DNA from: Mesorhizobium norvegicum
GTDB lineage: Bacteria; Pseudomonadota; Alphaproteobacteria; Rhizobiales; Rhizobiaceae
Assembly (NCBI RefSeq): GCF_004919685.1
Contig: NZ_SMYZ01000044.1
Span: 21,532 to 85,531, forward strand
Reading direction: 5' to 3'
DNA: 64,000 nt
In this document: positions 17,915 to 26,284 of the stretch, piece by piece
How positions within the stretch are numbered: position 1 is the first letter of the stretch
Layout of the letters: each line of letters begins with the position of its first letter
Program-made: the position numbers and the translations under genes
Notes under the pieces: generated by a model
Seen by the model: only the letters and a program-made list of their open reading frames with translations
The model's database searches: none
Told to the model about the DNA's origin: nothing

Positions 17915-19105
17915 TCAAGCAGCCTTCGCGACGGCGGGCTTGTCCGTCAGGCGGAAATGACTGATCGCGGCACCCACGCCCGAACCCGGCGCCAGTGCAA
18001 CCCCGCAGTCCAGCAACGTCAGTTCCGCGGCGGAAAGCGATGCGCAGACCATCACCTCGTTCAACCAGCCAAGATGTCCGATACGGAAGACCCTGCCGGC
18101 GACCTTGCTGAGCCCACCGCCCAGCGAGGTGTGGTAGGTTTGGTAGGCGTGCTTGACGACGACGCCGCTGTCGATGCCCTCCGGCACCAGGATCGCGCTG
18201 ACGGTGTCCGAATGCCATTTCGGTTCCTTGGCGCAGAGTTTCAGGCCCCAGGCATCGACAGCCTTGCGCACGCCCTCGGCCAGCCGTGTATGCCGGGCGA
18301 ATATGTTTTCGAGGCCCTCCTCGGCCATCAGATCGAGCGAGGCGCGCAACCCGCGCAGCAGCGTGGTCGCCGGGGTATAGGGGAAATAGCCGGTGTCGTT
18401 GGCCTTGATCATGTCCTCGAAAGAGAAGAAGCAGCGCCGGCTGGTGGCCGTCCTTGACGCTGCGAGCGCCTTTCTGCTGACGGACAGGAAGCCGAGACCG
18501 GCAGGGAGCATGAAGCCCTTCTGCGAGCCGCTGACAGCGCAGTCGACGCCCCATTCTTCCTGGCGGAAATCGATCGAGCCGATCGACGATACGCCGTCGA
18601 CGAACAGCAAGGCGGGGTGGTTTGCCGCATCAAGCGCCGCGCGGCAGCCGGCCACATCGCTGGTCACACCAGTCGCGGTCTCGTTCTGGGTGCAGAAGAT
18701 GGCCTTGATGCTGTGGTCTTTGTCGGCGTGAAGCTTTTCGGCGTAGATGTCCAGCGGAACGCCGGTACCCCACTCACAATCTATGACCTCGACCTGGAAG
18801 CCGAGGCGTTCGGCCATATCGACCCAGAGATGCGAAAACTGACCGAAGCGGGACATCAGAACGCGGTCGCCGGGACTGAGCGCGTTGGTCATCGCCGATT
18901 CCCAGGCACCGGTGCCCGACGATGGGAAGACGAAGACGCGGCCAGTCTCGTTCTTGAACACTTTCTTGATGTCCTCAAACAGCGGAAGTGTGAACTGCGG
19001 AAAGCCTGGCGAGCGCATATCCTCCATCGGCAGGTTCATCGCCTGCCGAACTTTTTCGGGAACGTTCGTGGGGCCCGGAATGAAAAGGTGCGTAAAGCCG
19101 GCCAT
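17915..19105 (-). CDS. sgaA: Serine-glyoxylate aminotransferase
   Basis: Class V PLP aminotransferase converting serine and glyoxylate into hydroxypyruvate and glycine. It starts MAGFTHLFIPGPTNVP and carries FPSSGTGAWESA for cofactor binding and the PLP lysine in SGSQKGFMLPAG. ATG 19105 has AGGAGA upstream and gives 396 residues; the extension to 19474 is not family-like. It is the first gene of the serine-cycle operon. A three-part TAGGCA/TGCCTA site lies about 145 bases upstream. Confidence 0.93.
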   Translation of the reverse strand: MAGFTHLFIPGPTNVPEKVRQAMNLPMEDMRSPGFPQFTLPLFEDIKKVFKNETGRVFVFPSSGTGAWESAMTNALSPGDRVLMSRFGQFSHLWVDMAERLGFQVEVIDCEWGTGVPLDIYAEKLHADKDHSIKAIFCTQNETATGVTSDVAGCRAALDAANHPALLFVDGVSSIGSIDFRQEEWGVDCAVSGSQKGFMLPAGLGFLSVSRKALAASRTATSRRCFFSFEDMIKANDTGYFPYTPATTLLRGLRASLDLMAEEGLENIFARHTRLAEGVRKAVDAWGLKLCAKEPKWHSDTVSAILVPEGIDSGVVVKHAYQTYHTSLGGGLSKVAGRVFRIGHLGWLNEVMVCASLSAAELTLLDCGVALAPGSGVGAAISHFRLTDKPAVAKAA

Positions 19106-19249
19106 CGAATTCTCCTGGTTTGTCCGGCGAAAGACGCAATCATCATTCGTCGCGATGGTCAGGATTTTCGGGTGCGCAGGCCATCGCCACAACACCCGTC
19201 CGGATAGAAACCGAGGTGGGTGAGTGTTGCGCAAAACCTGCCCGCCAAG

Positions 19250-19277
19250 TAGGCAAACGATGCCTAACGGATAGGCA
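19250..19277. promoter_or_regulatory. Three-part TAGGCA/TGCCTA operator-like site upstream of sgaA
   Basis: Half-sites TAGGCA (19250-19255), TGCCTA (19261-19266) and TAGGCA (19272-19277) alternate in direction and are spaced exactly 11 bases apart, about one helical turn. They lie in the 570-base gap between sgaA (start 19105) and the hydrolase gene (start 19676). In the rest of that gap I see no gene. LysR-type QscR controls serine-cycle genes in Methylobacterium, and the local LuxR-type protein is another candidate. The binding protein is not known. Confidence 0.5.
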
Positions 19278-19675
19278 AATCCTACCCTCTCCGTCGCCGC
19301 CGGCCGGTCAGGAGGAAAGTCCGGAGGGCCACCTCGAAGCCGCCTGCCGGAATGCGCCTCCGCGCGCGAGCGAGACAGACCAAATCGGAATTGCCAATTG
19401 ACTCTTGGCCGCAGCGCGCCAGTTACTTTTGGCTCGCCTACTTTAGCGAATGATTTGACCAGGGAGGAAGCCACGGAATTCGTGAATCGGAAGTCCGCAC
19501 TTGCACTCGGTCTGACAGCGGCTGAAACGCAACTCGGCTTCGGCCAAGTGTCACACTTATCGGGCGGAATGATCGATTAGAAAAAGGAGCGGCCACGAGA
19601 TCGTCGAAAAGCAGCTTGCGTCAGGGCAATCGCGACGAGAAACGGCTGACGGAGGGGGATAGACAGGAGAGTGAA

Positions 19676-20368
19676 ATGGCTAAACGACCGAATATTGTTC
19701 TGGTCCATGGTGCGTGGGGCGATGGTTCTCATTGGAGCCGTGTCATCCCGCCATTGCATTCCAAAGGATATACCATACGGGCAGTACAGAATCCGTTGAC
19801 ATCCCTTCCCGATGATATCGACCGCACCAGTAAGATGGCTGCCGCTATGGATGGGCCAACGCTGCTAGTGGGCCATTCTTATGGCGGCGTGGTGATCACC
19901 GGCGCCGGTCATACGCCGAATGTGGTAGGGCTGGTCTACATCGCTGCCTTCGCCCCCGATGAAGGAGAATCGCCAGGAGGCATATTTGGCCTGCGTGAGC
20001 CGCCTCCGGGAGCGGCGCATATCAAGCCAGACAACGATGGATTTTTGTGGGTCGATCCAGAGAAATTCCACGAGAATTTCTGCCAAGACCTCGATGAAAC
20101 GGCTGCTCTTGTCATGGCTTTGACGCAAAAACCGATTGCCGCACGCTGCTTTGCCGACAAGACCGGCAAGTCGGCGTGGAAAGACAAGCCGAGCTGGTAT
20201 CAGGTTTCGGAGAACGATCGCATGATCCCACCCGAGACCGAGCGCTGGTTCGTCGACCGCATGAAGCCGCAAAAGACAATCTCGCTTGCTGCAAGCCATG
20301 CATCTCTGGCCTCGCGCCCCGATGAGATCGTGGCATTGATTGAGGAGGCGGCGAAAGCGACCGCCTAG
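19676..20368 (+). CDS. Alpha/beta hydrolase
   Basis: A 230-residue alpha/beta hydrolase. It starts MAKRPNIVLVHGAWGDGSHW with the oxyanion-hole HGAW, has the nucleophile elbow GHSYGG near residue 66, and a C-terminal SHASLASRPDEI that supplies the histidine. ATG 19676 follows AGGAGA; the frame upstream is not family-like. The family includes esterases and salicylate/MeJA-type hydrolases, so the substrate cannot be told. Its TAG stop codon is provided by an adjoining intergenic repeat. It is isolated between two minus-strand operons. Confidence 0.85.
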   Translation: MAKRPNIVLVHGAWGDGSHWSRVIPPLHSKGYTIRAVQNPLTSLPDDIDRTSKMAAAMDGPTLLVGHSYGGVVITGAGHTPNVVGLVYIAAFAPDEGESPGGIFGLREPPPGAAHIKPDNDGFLWVDPEKFHENFCQDLDETAALVMALTQKPIAARCFADKTGKSAWKDKPSWYQVSENDRMIPPETERWFVDRMKPQKTISLAASHASLASRPDEIVALIEEAAKATA

Positions 20369-20399
20369 TGCATGTCGCTCAAAAGTGGCCCCGGTTTGG
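20365..20399. repeat. Truncated copy of the intergenic palindromic element
   Basis: CTAGTGCATGTCG followed by a CAAAAGTGG-type stretch and CCGGTTTGG matches one arm of the element at 10884-10991, in the opposite orientation. The copy breaks off where the IS-end-like 24-mer begins. As in the full copy, the edge supplies the TAG stop codon of the adjacent gene, here the alpha/beta hydrolase. Confidence 0.65.
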
Positions 20400-20611
20400 A
20401 GTGCGCCCCTAGGGGTGGACACTGATCAGGCTGCGGTTTTGCCCGTCTGCCGGATGTGTTGATCCTCGAACTGTTGCGGACTGAGATATCCCAGCGCCGA
20501 ATGGAGCCTGCGTTTGTTGTAGACCTCGTCGATGAAGTGGGGAAGTTGCTCGGCAACGTCCTCGAAGGTTTCAAGCGCCATCGGATAGACCGCCTCGAGC
20601 TTCAGGGCCAC
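20398..20611 (-). mobile_element. 3' remnant of an IS3-family insertion sequence
   Basis: The minus-strand frame at 20426-20611 encodes only the integrase C-terminus of an OrfB transposase, with the hallmark YNKRRLHSALGYLSP. It ends with the 24-base terminal-like sequence at 20398-20421. The rest of the element, including the catalytic DDE residues, is absent. The remnant starts inside the 3' end of the HMG-CoA lyase gene, so its arrival or later deletion removed the native end of that gene. Confidence 0.8.
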
Positions 20612-21464
20612 ACCTCAAGCTAAGAGCAAATTCTTCAGCAAATCGAAGTCTGTCGAGATCAACCCCCGTCGCGTAACCTCTTTGTATTAGATGGGAGTTG
20701 ATAACTCCGGTGCCAATGTTGCCTGCAGCACCTGGAGCATAAGGACAGCCCCCTAGACCGCCCGCGGAACTATCGAACGTAGCGATGCCCCAGTCCAACG
20801 CGGCGTCCACATTCGCACGAGCTCGCCCGGAAGTGTCATGGAAGTGGCAGGCCACCATCGGTGCTGGAACCCGGTCGAGTACGCGTTCCAGCATGAGACT
20901 TACGCGCTCCGGCAATCCCCGGCCGATCGTATCTGCCACAGAGATCTCATGGCACCCCAGGTTCATCAGTTGCGAAGAAACCATTGCGACCGCGTCGGGT
21001 GCGATTTCGCCCTCGTAAGGACAATCGACGGCGCAAGACACGTAGCCGCGAACTGGAATGCCATGCGACCGCGCGAGGCTGATCACCGGCACGAACCGCT
21101 CCAGGCTTTCGGCTATGGTGCAGTTGATGTTTCTGGACGCGAAAGTTTCTGAGGCGCTGGTAAAGACGGCCAGTTCGTCAGCACCCGCGGCAATCGCGGC
21201 GATGGCACCCTTGTCGTTGGGCACCAGCACGGAGCGTATCAAGCCTTCCCGCGCCGGCGTCCGTCGCATCACCGCGTCATGATCGGCCATCTGGGGCACC
21301 CATCTTGGCGAGACGAACGCGGTGACTTCGATACGAGAGAGACCGGCATCAGCCAGCAGACGGATGAGCTTCAGCTTATTTTCGGTGGATACGATTTTTT
21401 TCTCATTTTGCAGGCCGTCACGAGGGCCCACCTCGACAATCGTGACCTTGCGATCGCCGCTCAT
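20571..21464 (-). CDS. mvaB: HMG-CoA lyase with replaced C-terminus
   Basis: Cleaves 3-hydroxy-3-methylglutaryl-CoA to acetyl-CoA and acetoacetate. Motifs: GPRDGLQNEKK near the N-terminus, HFHDTSGRA, and the catalytic cysteine loop GGLGGCPYAPGAAGN near residue 250. Family-like sequence stops at about FAEEFALSLR. The last 13 or so residues are read from IS3 remnant DNA, so the native tail of roughly 10-15 residues is lost. All catalytic motifs precede the break, so activity may survive. The start forms a TAATG overlap with the ABC ATPase stop. Last gene of the long operon. Confidence 0.88.
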   Translation of the reverse strand: MSGDRKVTIVEVGPRDGLQNEKKIVSTENKLKLIRLLADAGLSRIEVTAFVSPRWVPQMADHDAVMRRTPAREGLIRSVLVPNDKGAIAAIAAGADELAVFTSASETFASRNINCTIAESLERFVPVISLARSHGIPVRGYVSCAVDCPYEGEIAPDAVAMVSSQLMNLGCHEISVADTIGRGLPERVSLMLERVLDRVPAPMVACHFHDTSGRARANVDAALDWGIATFDSSAGGLGGCPYAPGAAGNIGTGVINSHLIQRGYATGVDLDRLRFAEEFALSLRCGPEARGGLSDGA

Positions 21465-22966
21465 TAGTGGACGGCCGCGTACATGATCGTTTCTTCCGTG
21501 GCAATCCGGCGGTCCATCTCCTCGACGATCTTGCCCTGGCGGGCAATGAGGATGCGGTCGGAAAGGCTTAGTATCTCCGGCAGGTAAGACGAGATTACCG
21601 CGACTGCGATCCCCTGGTCAGCAAGCTGGTTTATGAAGGTATGGATTTCGGCGATGGCGCCGACATCGACGCCGCGCGTCGGCTCATCGAAGACCACAAG
21701 TCTTGGCTTCTGGACGAGCGCCTTGGCAATCACGACCTTCTGCTGATTGCCGCCGGACAGTTCGATGACTTTCGCGTCCGGGTCGATGGCCCTCACGTTG
21801 AGACGTTTACGCCATTCCTCGGCAACGGACCGTGCTTGCTTCATCGACACGATGTTGAAGCCGCCAAAGGATTGTCCGCCGAGTTGGCCCATATAGATGT
21901 TTTCGGCAATGCTCATCGTCTCGAAGAAGCCTTCCGCCTTTCGCTCTTCGGTCACATAGACAACGCCGTCACGCACAGCCGGCGCGGGCACCAGATAGCG
22001 CTTGGATTGGCCATCGATCTTGACTTCTCCCCCATGAAAGAAATCGCGTTTCAGAACCCCGCATACCACTTTCAGCGTCTCGGTCCGGCCGGAGCCGACC
22101 AGACCGAAAATCCCGGTCACCTGCCCCGCATACAGCGAAAACGATGTGTTGCGCACCATGTTGCCCATCGAGAGATTTTCGACGGAGAGCACTTTTGCGC
22201 CACGCGGCCTTGGAGCGCGCACGCGCGAGGCTCCGCTGTAGATCTCATCTGTCAGCGTTCGACCGACCATGGCCTGAATGATCTTCTGACGATCGAACGC
22301 GGCGGCCTTGTCCGAGGCCACCAGCCTGCCATCTCTCAGGATGGTAATCCGATCCGCAACCATGAGCGCCTCTTCAAGCGCATGCGAAATGAATATGATG
22401 GAGACCCCCTCGTCCTTCAGCTTCCTGATCAGCTTGAAGAAGTAGCTCTTTTCCTCCGGCGTGAGGGTCGCCGTCGGCTCATCGAAGATGATTACCTTTG
22501 CCTTGTGATGCACCGCTCGCGCGATCTCGACCATCTGCTTCTGTGCGGCGCCTAAAGAGCCCACGATGGCTGAAGGATCGACGTGGAAGTTCAGGGACTG
22601 GAGGAATTGCTGAGCGGAAATGTAGATGCCGCGAAGCCGGTTCAGAGGCTTCTCTTTTCCCAGATAAATATTCTGAGCGACCGACATCGACGGAACCAGG
22701 CTGTTTTCCTGGTAGACCATCGCTATCCCCTTCGCCAGCCCCTCAGCCGGGGTTGCGAGCTTCTCCTCACGGCCGTTGATGAGCATCTTGCCGCTGCTGA
22801 GCGGATAGACGCCGGCGATGATCTTCGTCAGTGTCGACTTTCCGGCGCCATTCTCGCCGAGCAACGCATGAATCTCACCGGGCAGCAGCTGAAAGTCGAC
22901 ATCCGAGAAAGCGGGATTGCCGCGAAAATCCTTTGTAGCGGCCTTGAGTTCGACAATCGGTGTCAT
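21464..22966 (-). CDS. Ribose-type ABC importer ATPase (two ABC domains)
   Basis: RbsA/MglA-like 500-residue protein with tandem ABC domains. The first has Walker A GENGAGKST near residue 37 and Walker B VIIFDEPTATLT. The second has the degenerate P-loop GLVGSGRTE, signature LSGGNQQKV and LVVFDEPTRGVD. The family energises import of sugars and related small polyols. The ATGA overlap with the upstream beta-propeller gene ties it into the HMG-CoA operon, so the substrate is probably the operon's carbon source, not a pentose. Confidence 0.9.
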   Translation of the reverse strand: MTPIVELKAATKDFRGNPAFSDVDFQLLPGEIHALLGENGAGKSTLTKIIAGVYPLSSGKMLINGREEKLATPAEGLAKGIAMVYQENSLVPSMSVAQNIYLGKEKPLNRLRGIYISAQQFLQSLNFHVDPSAIVGSLGAAQKQMVEIARAVHHKAKVIIFDEPTATLTPEEKSYFFKLIRKLKDEGVSIIFISHALEEALMVADRITILRDGRLVASDKAAAFDRQKIIQAMVGRTLTDEIYSGASRVRAPRPRGAKVLSVENLSMGNMVRNTSFSLYAGQVTGIFGLVGSGRTETLKVVCGVLKRDFFHGGEVKIDGQSKRYLVPAPAVRDGVVYVTEERKAEGFFETMSIAENIYMGQLGGQSFGGFNIVSMKQARSVAEEWRKRLNVRAIDPDAKVIELSGGNQQKVVIAKALVQKPRLVVFDEPTRGVDVGAIAEIHTFINQLADQGIAVAVISSYLPEILSLSDRILIARQGKIVEEMDRRIATEETIMYAAVH

Positions 22967-24105
22967 GCCGCCGACCCCATGAGAACCGAGAGGTCGTCCG
23001 GCTCGGTCGGAGAAAGATGATCGAGCGCGAGGATTTCGCCGCGACCTTTGGAGGCGATGAACAGCCTGTCGCGGATTTCAACACAGGACGTGATGCCGTG
23101 CCGGCGGCCATCAGCCCTGCTGTGGGCGCTCCAAATGGGCTGAAAGCTGTCATCGAGACGAAGCAGGAGACCATAGGAACGGCTCGGTGCCCAGGGTTTG
23201 TGGATGCCCAGTCGGATGACGCTGCCCGCTTGCAGCGGTTCCTTGAAGCTGCGTCCGCTCGAAAGCGTAGGTGCGATCCAATATTCCGGCGCAATGGTTT
23301 CCATCATTTCGCGCCTGTAGCGGTTTTCGCGCAGCACAAATTCCTGCAGCTGGGAGCGGACCGCAAACATCGTTAGCCAGTATCCATTCTGGCTGGCTGG
23401 CTGAATCCGTCCGGGATATGCGGGCAAATCCGCAAGCACCGTTGCGATGCTGCCGTCGACAACGTCCAGCGCCAAAAGGCGATGTTTCCAGGCTTCAGAA
23501 ATGACCAGCTTGCCGTCCCTCGCTACGGTGACGCCCGAGGGAAATCCTAGTCCTCCTTTGATGAGGCTCGCATTTCCGGCTCCCAGATCAATTCTCACGA
23601 CGCTTCCGCTGCGGCCAAGATTCAAGAGATCCCGACTCCATTCGAGGGCCGAATGGGCGCTCGAACCATTGCAAACGACCAGCGTGTCTTCATCCAGGAA
23701 AACGGCGGCCGTTGGACAGTTGAGCTGCTGGCCGGACAGGTTCGCGGCAAGTCGCTTGCCGTCATGCCGACCACCGACGATCGCGATACCAAGCTTGTCC
23801 AAGCCCAGGGCAAGGGCCCCTTGCGGTGACGCGGATAGAAAGGTGATCTCGGTATCGCAAGTGCTTCGAACAGAGGTGCTTCCGTCGTCGTGAAGTTCAA
23901 CCAGCCGGTTGCCAGCGGTGAGCAGCATTTGCCCCCTCGCAATCGTCAGATTGTCCGCCCCATCTATCATCGAGACGCTGGAGATGCGCTCCAGGTAATT
24001 GTTGGGCTTGAGCGCGCCGTCCATCACCGGAACCGTGATGGAATGTTCGCCGCGCCCACCCATGAACTTGTCGAAGATACTGCCGATGCGGCCAGACATG
24101 CTCAT
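22963..24105 (-). CDS. SMP-30/strictosidine synthase-like beta-propeller protein
   Basis: About 380 residues with propeller-type repeats, for example GLGFPSGVTVARDGKLVISEAW followed by LLALDVVDG, and a C-terminal RDRLFIASKGRGEILAL. No signal peptide is evident, so it should be cytoplasmic. SMP-30/strictosidine synthase-like proteins include metal-dependent lactonases. A role in opening a lactone such as mevalonolactone would fit this operon but is inference. ATG 24105 overlaps the stop of the permease fusion (ATGA); the TTG further upstream is less likely. Confidence 0.75.
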   Translation of the reverse strand: MSMSGRIGSIFDKFMGGRGEHSITVPVMDGALKPNNYLERISSVSMIDGADNLTIARGQMLLTAGNRLVELHDDGSTSVRSTCDTEITFLSASPQGALALGLDKLGIAIVGGRHDGKRLAANLSGQQLNCPTAAVFLDEDTLVVCNGSSAHSALEWSRDLLNLGRSGSVVRIDLGAGNASLIKGGLGFPSGVTVARDGKLVISEAWKHRLLALDVVDGSIATVLADLPAYPGRIQPASQNGYWLTMFAVRSQLQEFVLRENRYRREMMETIAPEYWIAPTLSSGRSFKEPLQAGSVIRLGIHKPWAPSRSYGLLLRLDDSFQPIWSAHSRADGRRHGITSCVEIRDRLFIASKGRGEILALDHLSPTEPDDLSVLMGSAA

Positions 24106-26216
24106 GCGTTTGCTCCCCAATAGGACGCTTGTGACGTCCAGGTTGGATCAGCATCGGGCAGCTTGAGACGACCTATCCGATCGTTGTAGAGCCCGCCGAG
24201 ATACAGATATCCCTTGTGCTCGCGCATCGACGTCACCATCGGGTGGTTCTTGCCTCCAAGGTCCCAATAGGATTCCACGATTTCGCCGTTCGGCTTGAAT
24301 TTGAGCACGCACCCCGTGTTGATGTTCGGGAACAGCCATTCGTCGCGGGCGACACGCTTGGCCATGCGTTTGCGCAGCGACGGCATTCTCATCGCCAGGT
24401 CGAGAGCCGGCGATCGCATGCCGACAAGAGCCACCCAGAAGCTTCCGTCCGAGGCTCGATTGATGTTGTCGGGATACCCCGGAAGATTTGGGATCGTCGT
24501 TTCGCACGTGCCCTTCCTGGGACCGTCGAACCAGTATCGATTTACACGGCAGCCCCAGGTCTCGGCGAAGAAGAACGATTGTCCGTCGCCGGCCATGCAG
24601 ACCCCATTTGGGAATTGCAAATTTCTAAGGATCGTTTTGGTCGAACGATCGCGTGGGTCAAAGCAGATCAGGCGACCGTTGCCCCTGCTCTCCAGCGCAT
24701 CTGTCGCCCAGTCGTGCATGTCATAACGGATGGTTGCCTCAGAAAAAAAGATGCGGCCATCCGGCGCGATGTCGAGGTCGTCGGCAAGCTTCAAACGGGA
24801 ATCGTCGATCACCGAAAGGACCGTCCGCTTGGTCTCGTCGGTCAGCTTTGTGATCTGTCGATCCGGCGAAACCTGATAGAGACCCATCCCGCCAATACAG
24901 ACATTCAGGTTCTCGTTGGCGTCAAAGGCCAGGCCGAGCGGGTGGCCGCCAATATGTACGAATATCTCCCACTTGGTGTAGTCCGGCGCGAAGAAGCGAA
25001 CGATGTCGCCGTGCCGATTTGGACAATAGAGATTGTCGTTGCGATCGAAAATGACGTCCTCCGGACCTTCGATCTCGCCCTTGCCGATGAGCGAAACATC
25101 CTTCAGCCGATCGTTGAGCGCGTAGGGACTGTCAGATCCCGCGTCGGTCTCTGGAAGTGCCGGGAGACGGAAATAACCGGGTGACACATACACCTTGTTC
25201 AGAAGCTTGTGCCGGTTCTTCAGCCAACGGACGTCGATGGCCACCACGACGAGCAGAACAATACCGAGGATCATAGAGCTGATGCCGCCACTGATCCCGA
25301 CGCGAACCATGCTGTCGGTTAGAATGAGCACAACAACCGCGCCGAGTACGGATTTCACCACCGACCCACGGCCGCCCCCGAGACTGTTGCCTCCAAGAAC
25401 GGCGGCGGTCAGCGCCGCGATTTCGAGGCCGACTCCGGTATCTGATCCCGCGCTGCCGAGGCGTGCCGCGAAGAACACGCCAGCCAACGACGCAAGCACG
25501 CTCGACCAGACATAGGTGGTGAAGATCGTGAACTTGACCCTTAGCCCGGCATTGTAGGCGGAACGACGGCTGCCGCCGACCGCGGTGATATGCCATCCGG
25601 CCCGTGCCCTGGTCAGGATGACATGCCAGAGCCCTATGACGACGACGGCGACAAGAAACGAGAAGGGAATGCCAAGGACCTGGCCTTCTCCGATAAAGAA
25701 CCAGAGGTCGGACTCGGGGAAAACCGCCGATATCTGAACCGCATAACGCAGGAGAAGGATGTCGACGATCGATCGAATGATGATGAGCGTGACCAGCGTT
25801 GTCAGGAATGCGCGGATCCGCAAATAGCCAATCAGGAAGCCATTGACCGCACCGCACAGAGCGCCGACAGCCAAGGTGGCTATCACGGTGGCCCAGACCG
25901 GCCATTCCAGCAAGGTGATGCAAATAAGGGCCGTGATGTTGGCCAGAGCAAACACGCTGCCGACCGAGAGATCCAGGCCTCCCGCCAGCAGCACAATGCC
26001 CATGGCGACGACGACCAGTGAAAACTCCGACAGCTGGCGCGACGTCTCGGTGAGGCTCGACAGCGTGAAGAAATGCGGATTCTGAAGAAGAAAAAAGCCG
26101 ATCGTCAAGATCGTTGCAAGCACTGGAACAGCGTTATCGCTCCAGCGCTTGGTCAGCACTTCGCCAAGCACCTTTTCCGGAAAATAGCGAAAATAGAGGC
26201 GCTCGATCACTTCCAT
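24102..26216 (-). CDS. ABC permease fused to an SMP-30-like beta-propeller
   Basis: The first 330 or so residues are an RbsC-type permease: hydrophobic helices, and GGLDLSVGSVFALANI near residue 80, a family signature. From about residue 370 to 704 the chain is a beta-propeller of the SMP-30/strictosidine synthase type, with GPEDVIFDRNDNLYCPNRHG, FPNGVCMAGDGQSFFFAETW and YPDNINRASDGSFWVA. RbsC-type permeases have cytoplasmic C-termini, so the propeller should sit at the inner exit of the channel. No stop or frame break separates the parts. It overlaps the next gene by four bases. Confidence 0.85.
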   Translation of the reverse strand: MEVIERLYFRYFPEKVLGEVLTKRWSDNAVPVLATILTIGFFLLQNPHFFTLSSLTETSRQLSEFSLVVVAMGIVLLAGGLDLSVGSVFALANITALICITLLEWPVWATVIATLAVGALCGAVNGFLIGYLRIRAFLTTLVTLIIIRSIVDILLLRYAVQISAVFPESDLWFFIGEGQVLGIPFSFLVAVVVIGLWHVILTRARAGWHITAVGGSRRSAYNAGLRVKFTIFTTYVWSSVLASLAGVFFAARLGSAGSDTGVGLEIAALTAAVLGGNSLGGGRGSVVKSVLGAVVVLILTDSMVRVGISGGISSMILGIVLLVVVAIDVRWLKNRHKLLNKVYVSPGYFRLPALPETDAGSDSPYALNDRLKDVSLIGKGEIEGPEDVIFDRNDNLYCPNRHGDIVRFFAPDYTKWEIFVHIGGHPLGLAFDANENLNVCIGGMGLYQVSPDRQITKLTDETKRTVLSVIDDSRLKLADDLDIAPDGRIFFSEATIRYDMHDWATDALESRGNGRLICFDPRDRSTKTILRNLQFPNGVCMAGDGQSFFFAETWGCRVNRYWFDGPRKGTCETTIPNLPGYPDNINRASDGSFWVALVGMRSPALDLAMRMPSLRKRMAKRVARDEWLFPNINTGCVLKFKPNGEIVESYWDLGGKNHPMVTSMREHKGYLYLGGLYNDRIGRLKLPDADPTWTSQASYWGANA

Positions 26217-26284
26217 CTTAAGACCCTAACTGCAGACATTGATGGAAAGGTCACCGGGTTCGCACGCGGTGACCTGATGGGACA

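Noticed and set aside
19300..19345. AGGAAAGTCCGGA, resembling the conserved core of RNase P RNA
   Set aside because: Only this short word matches. The following bases lack the other conserved RNase P segments, and no long structured RNA frame is visible.
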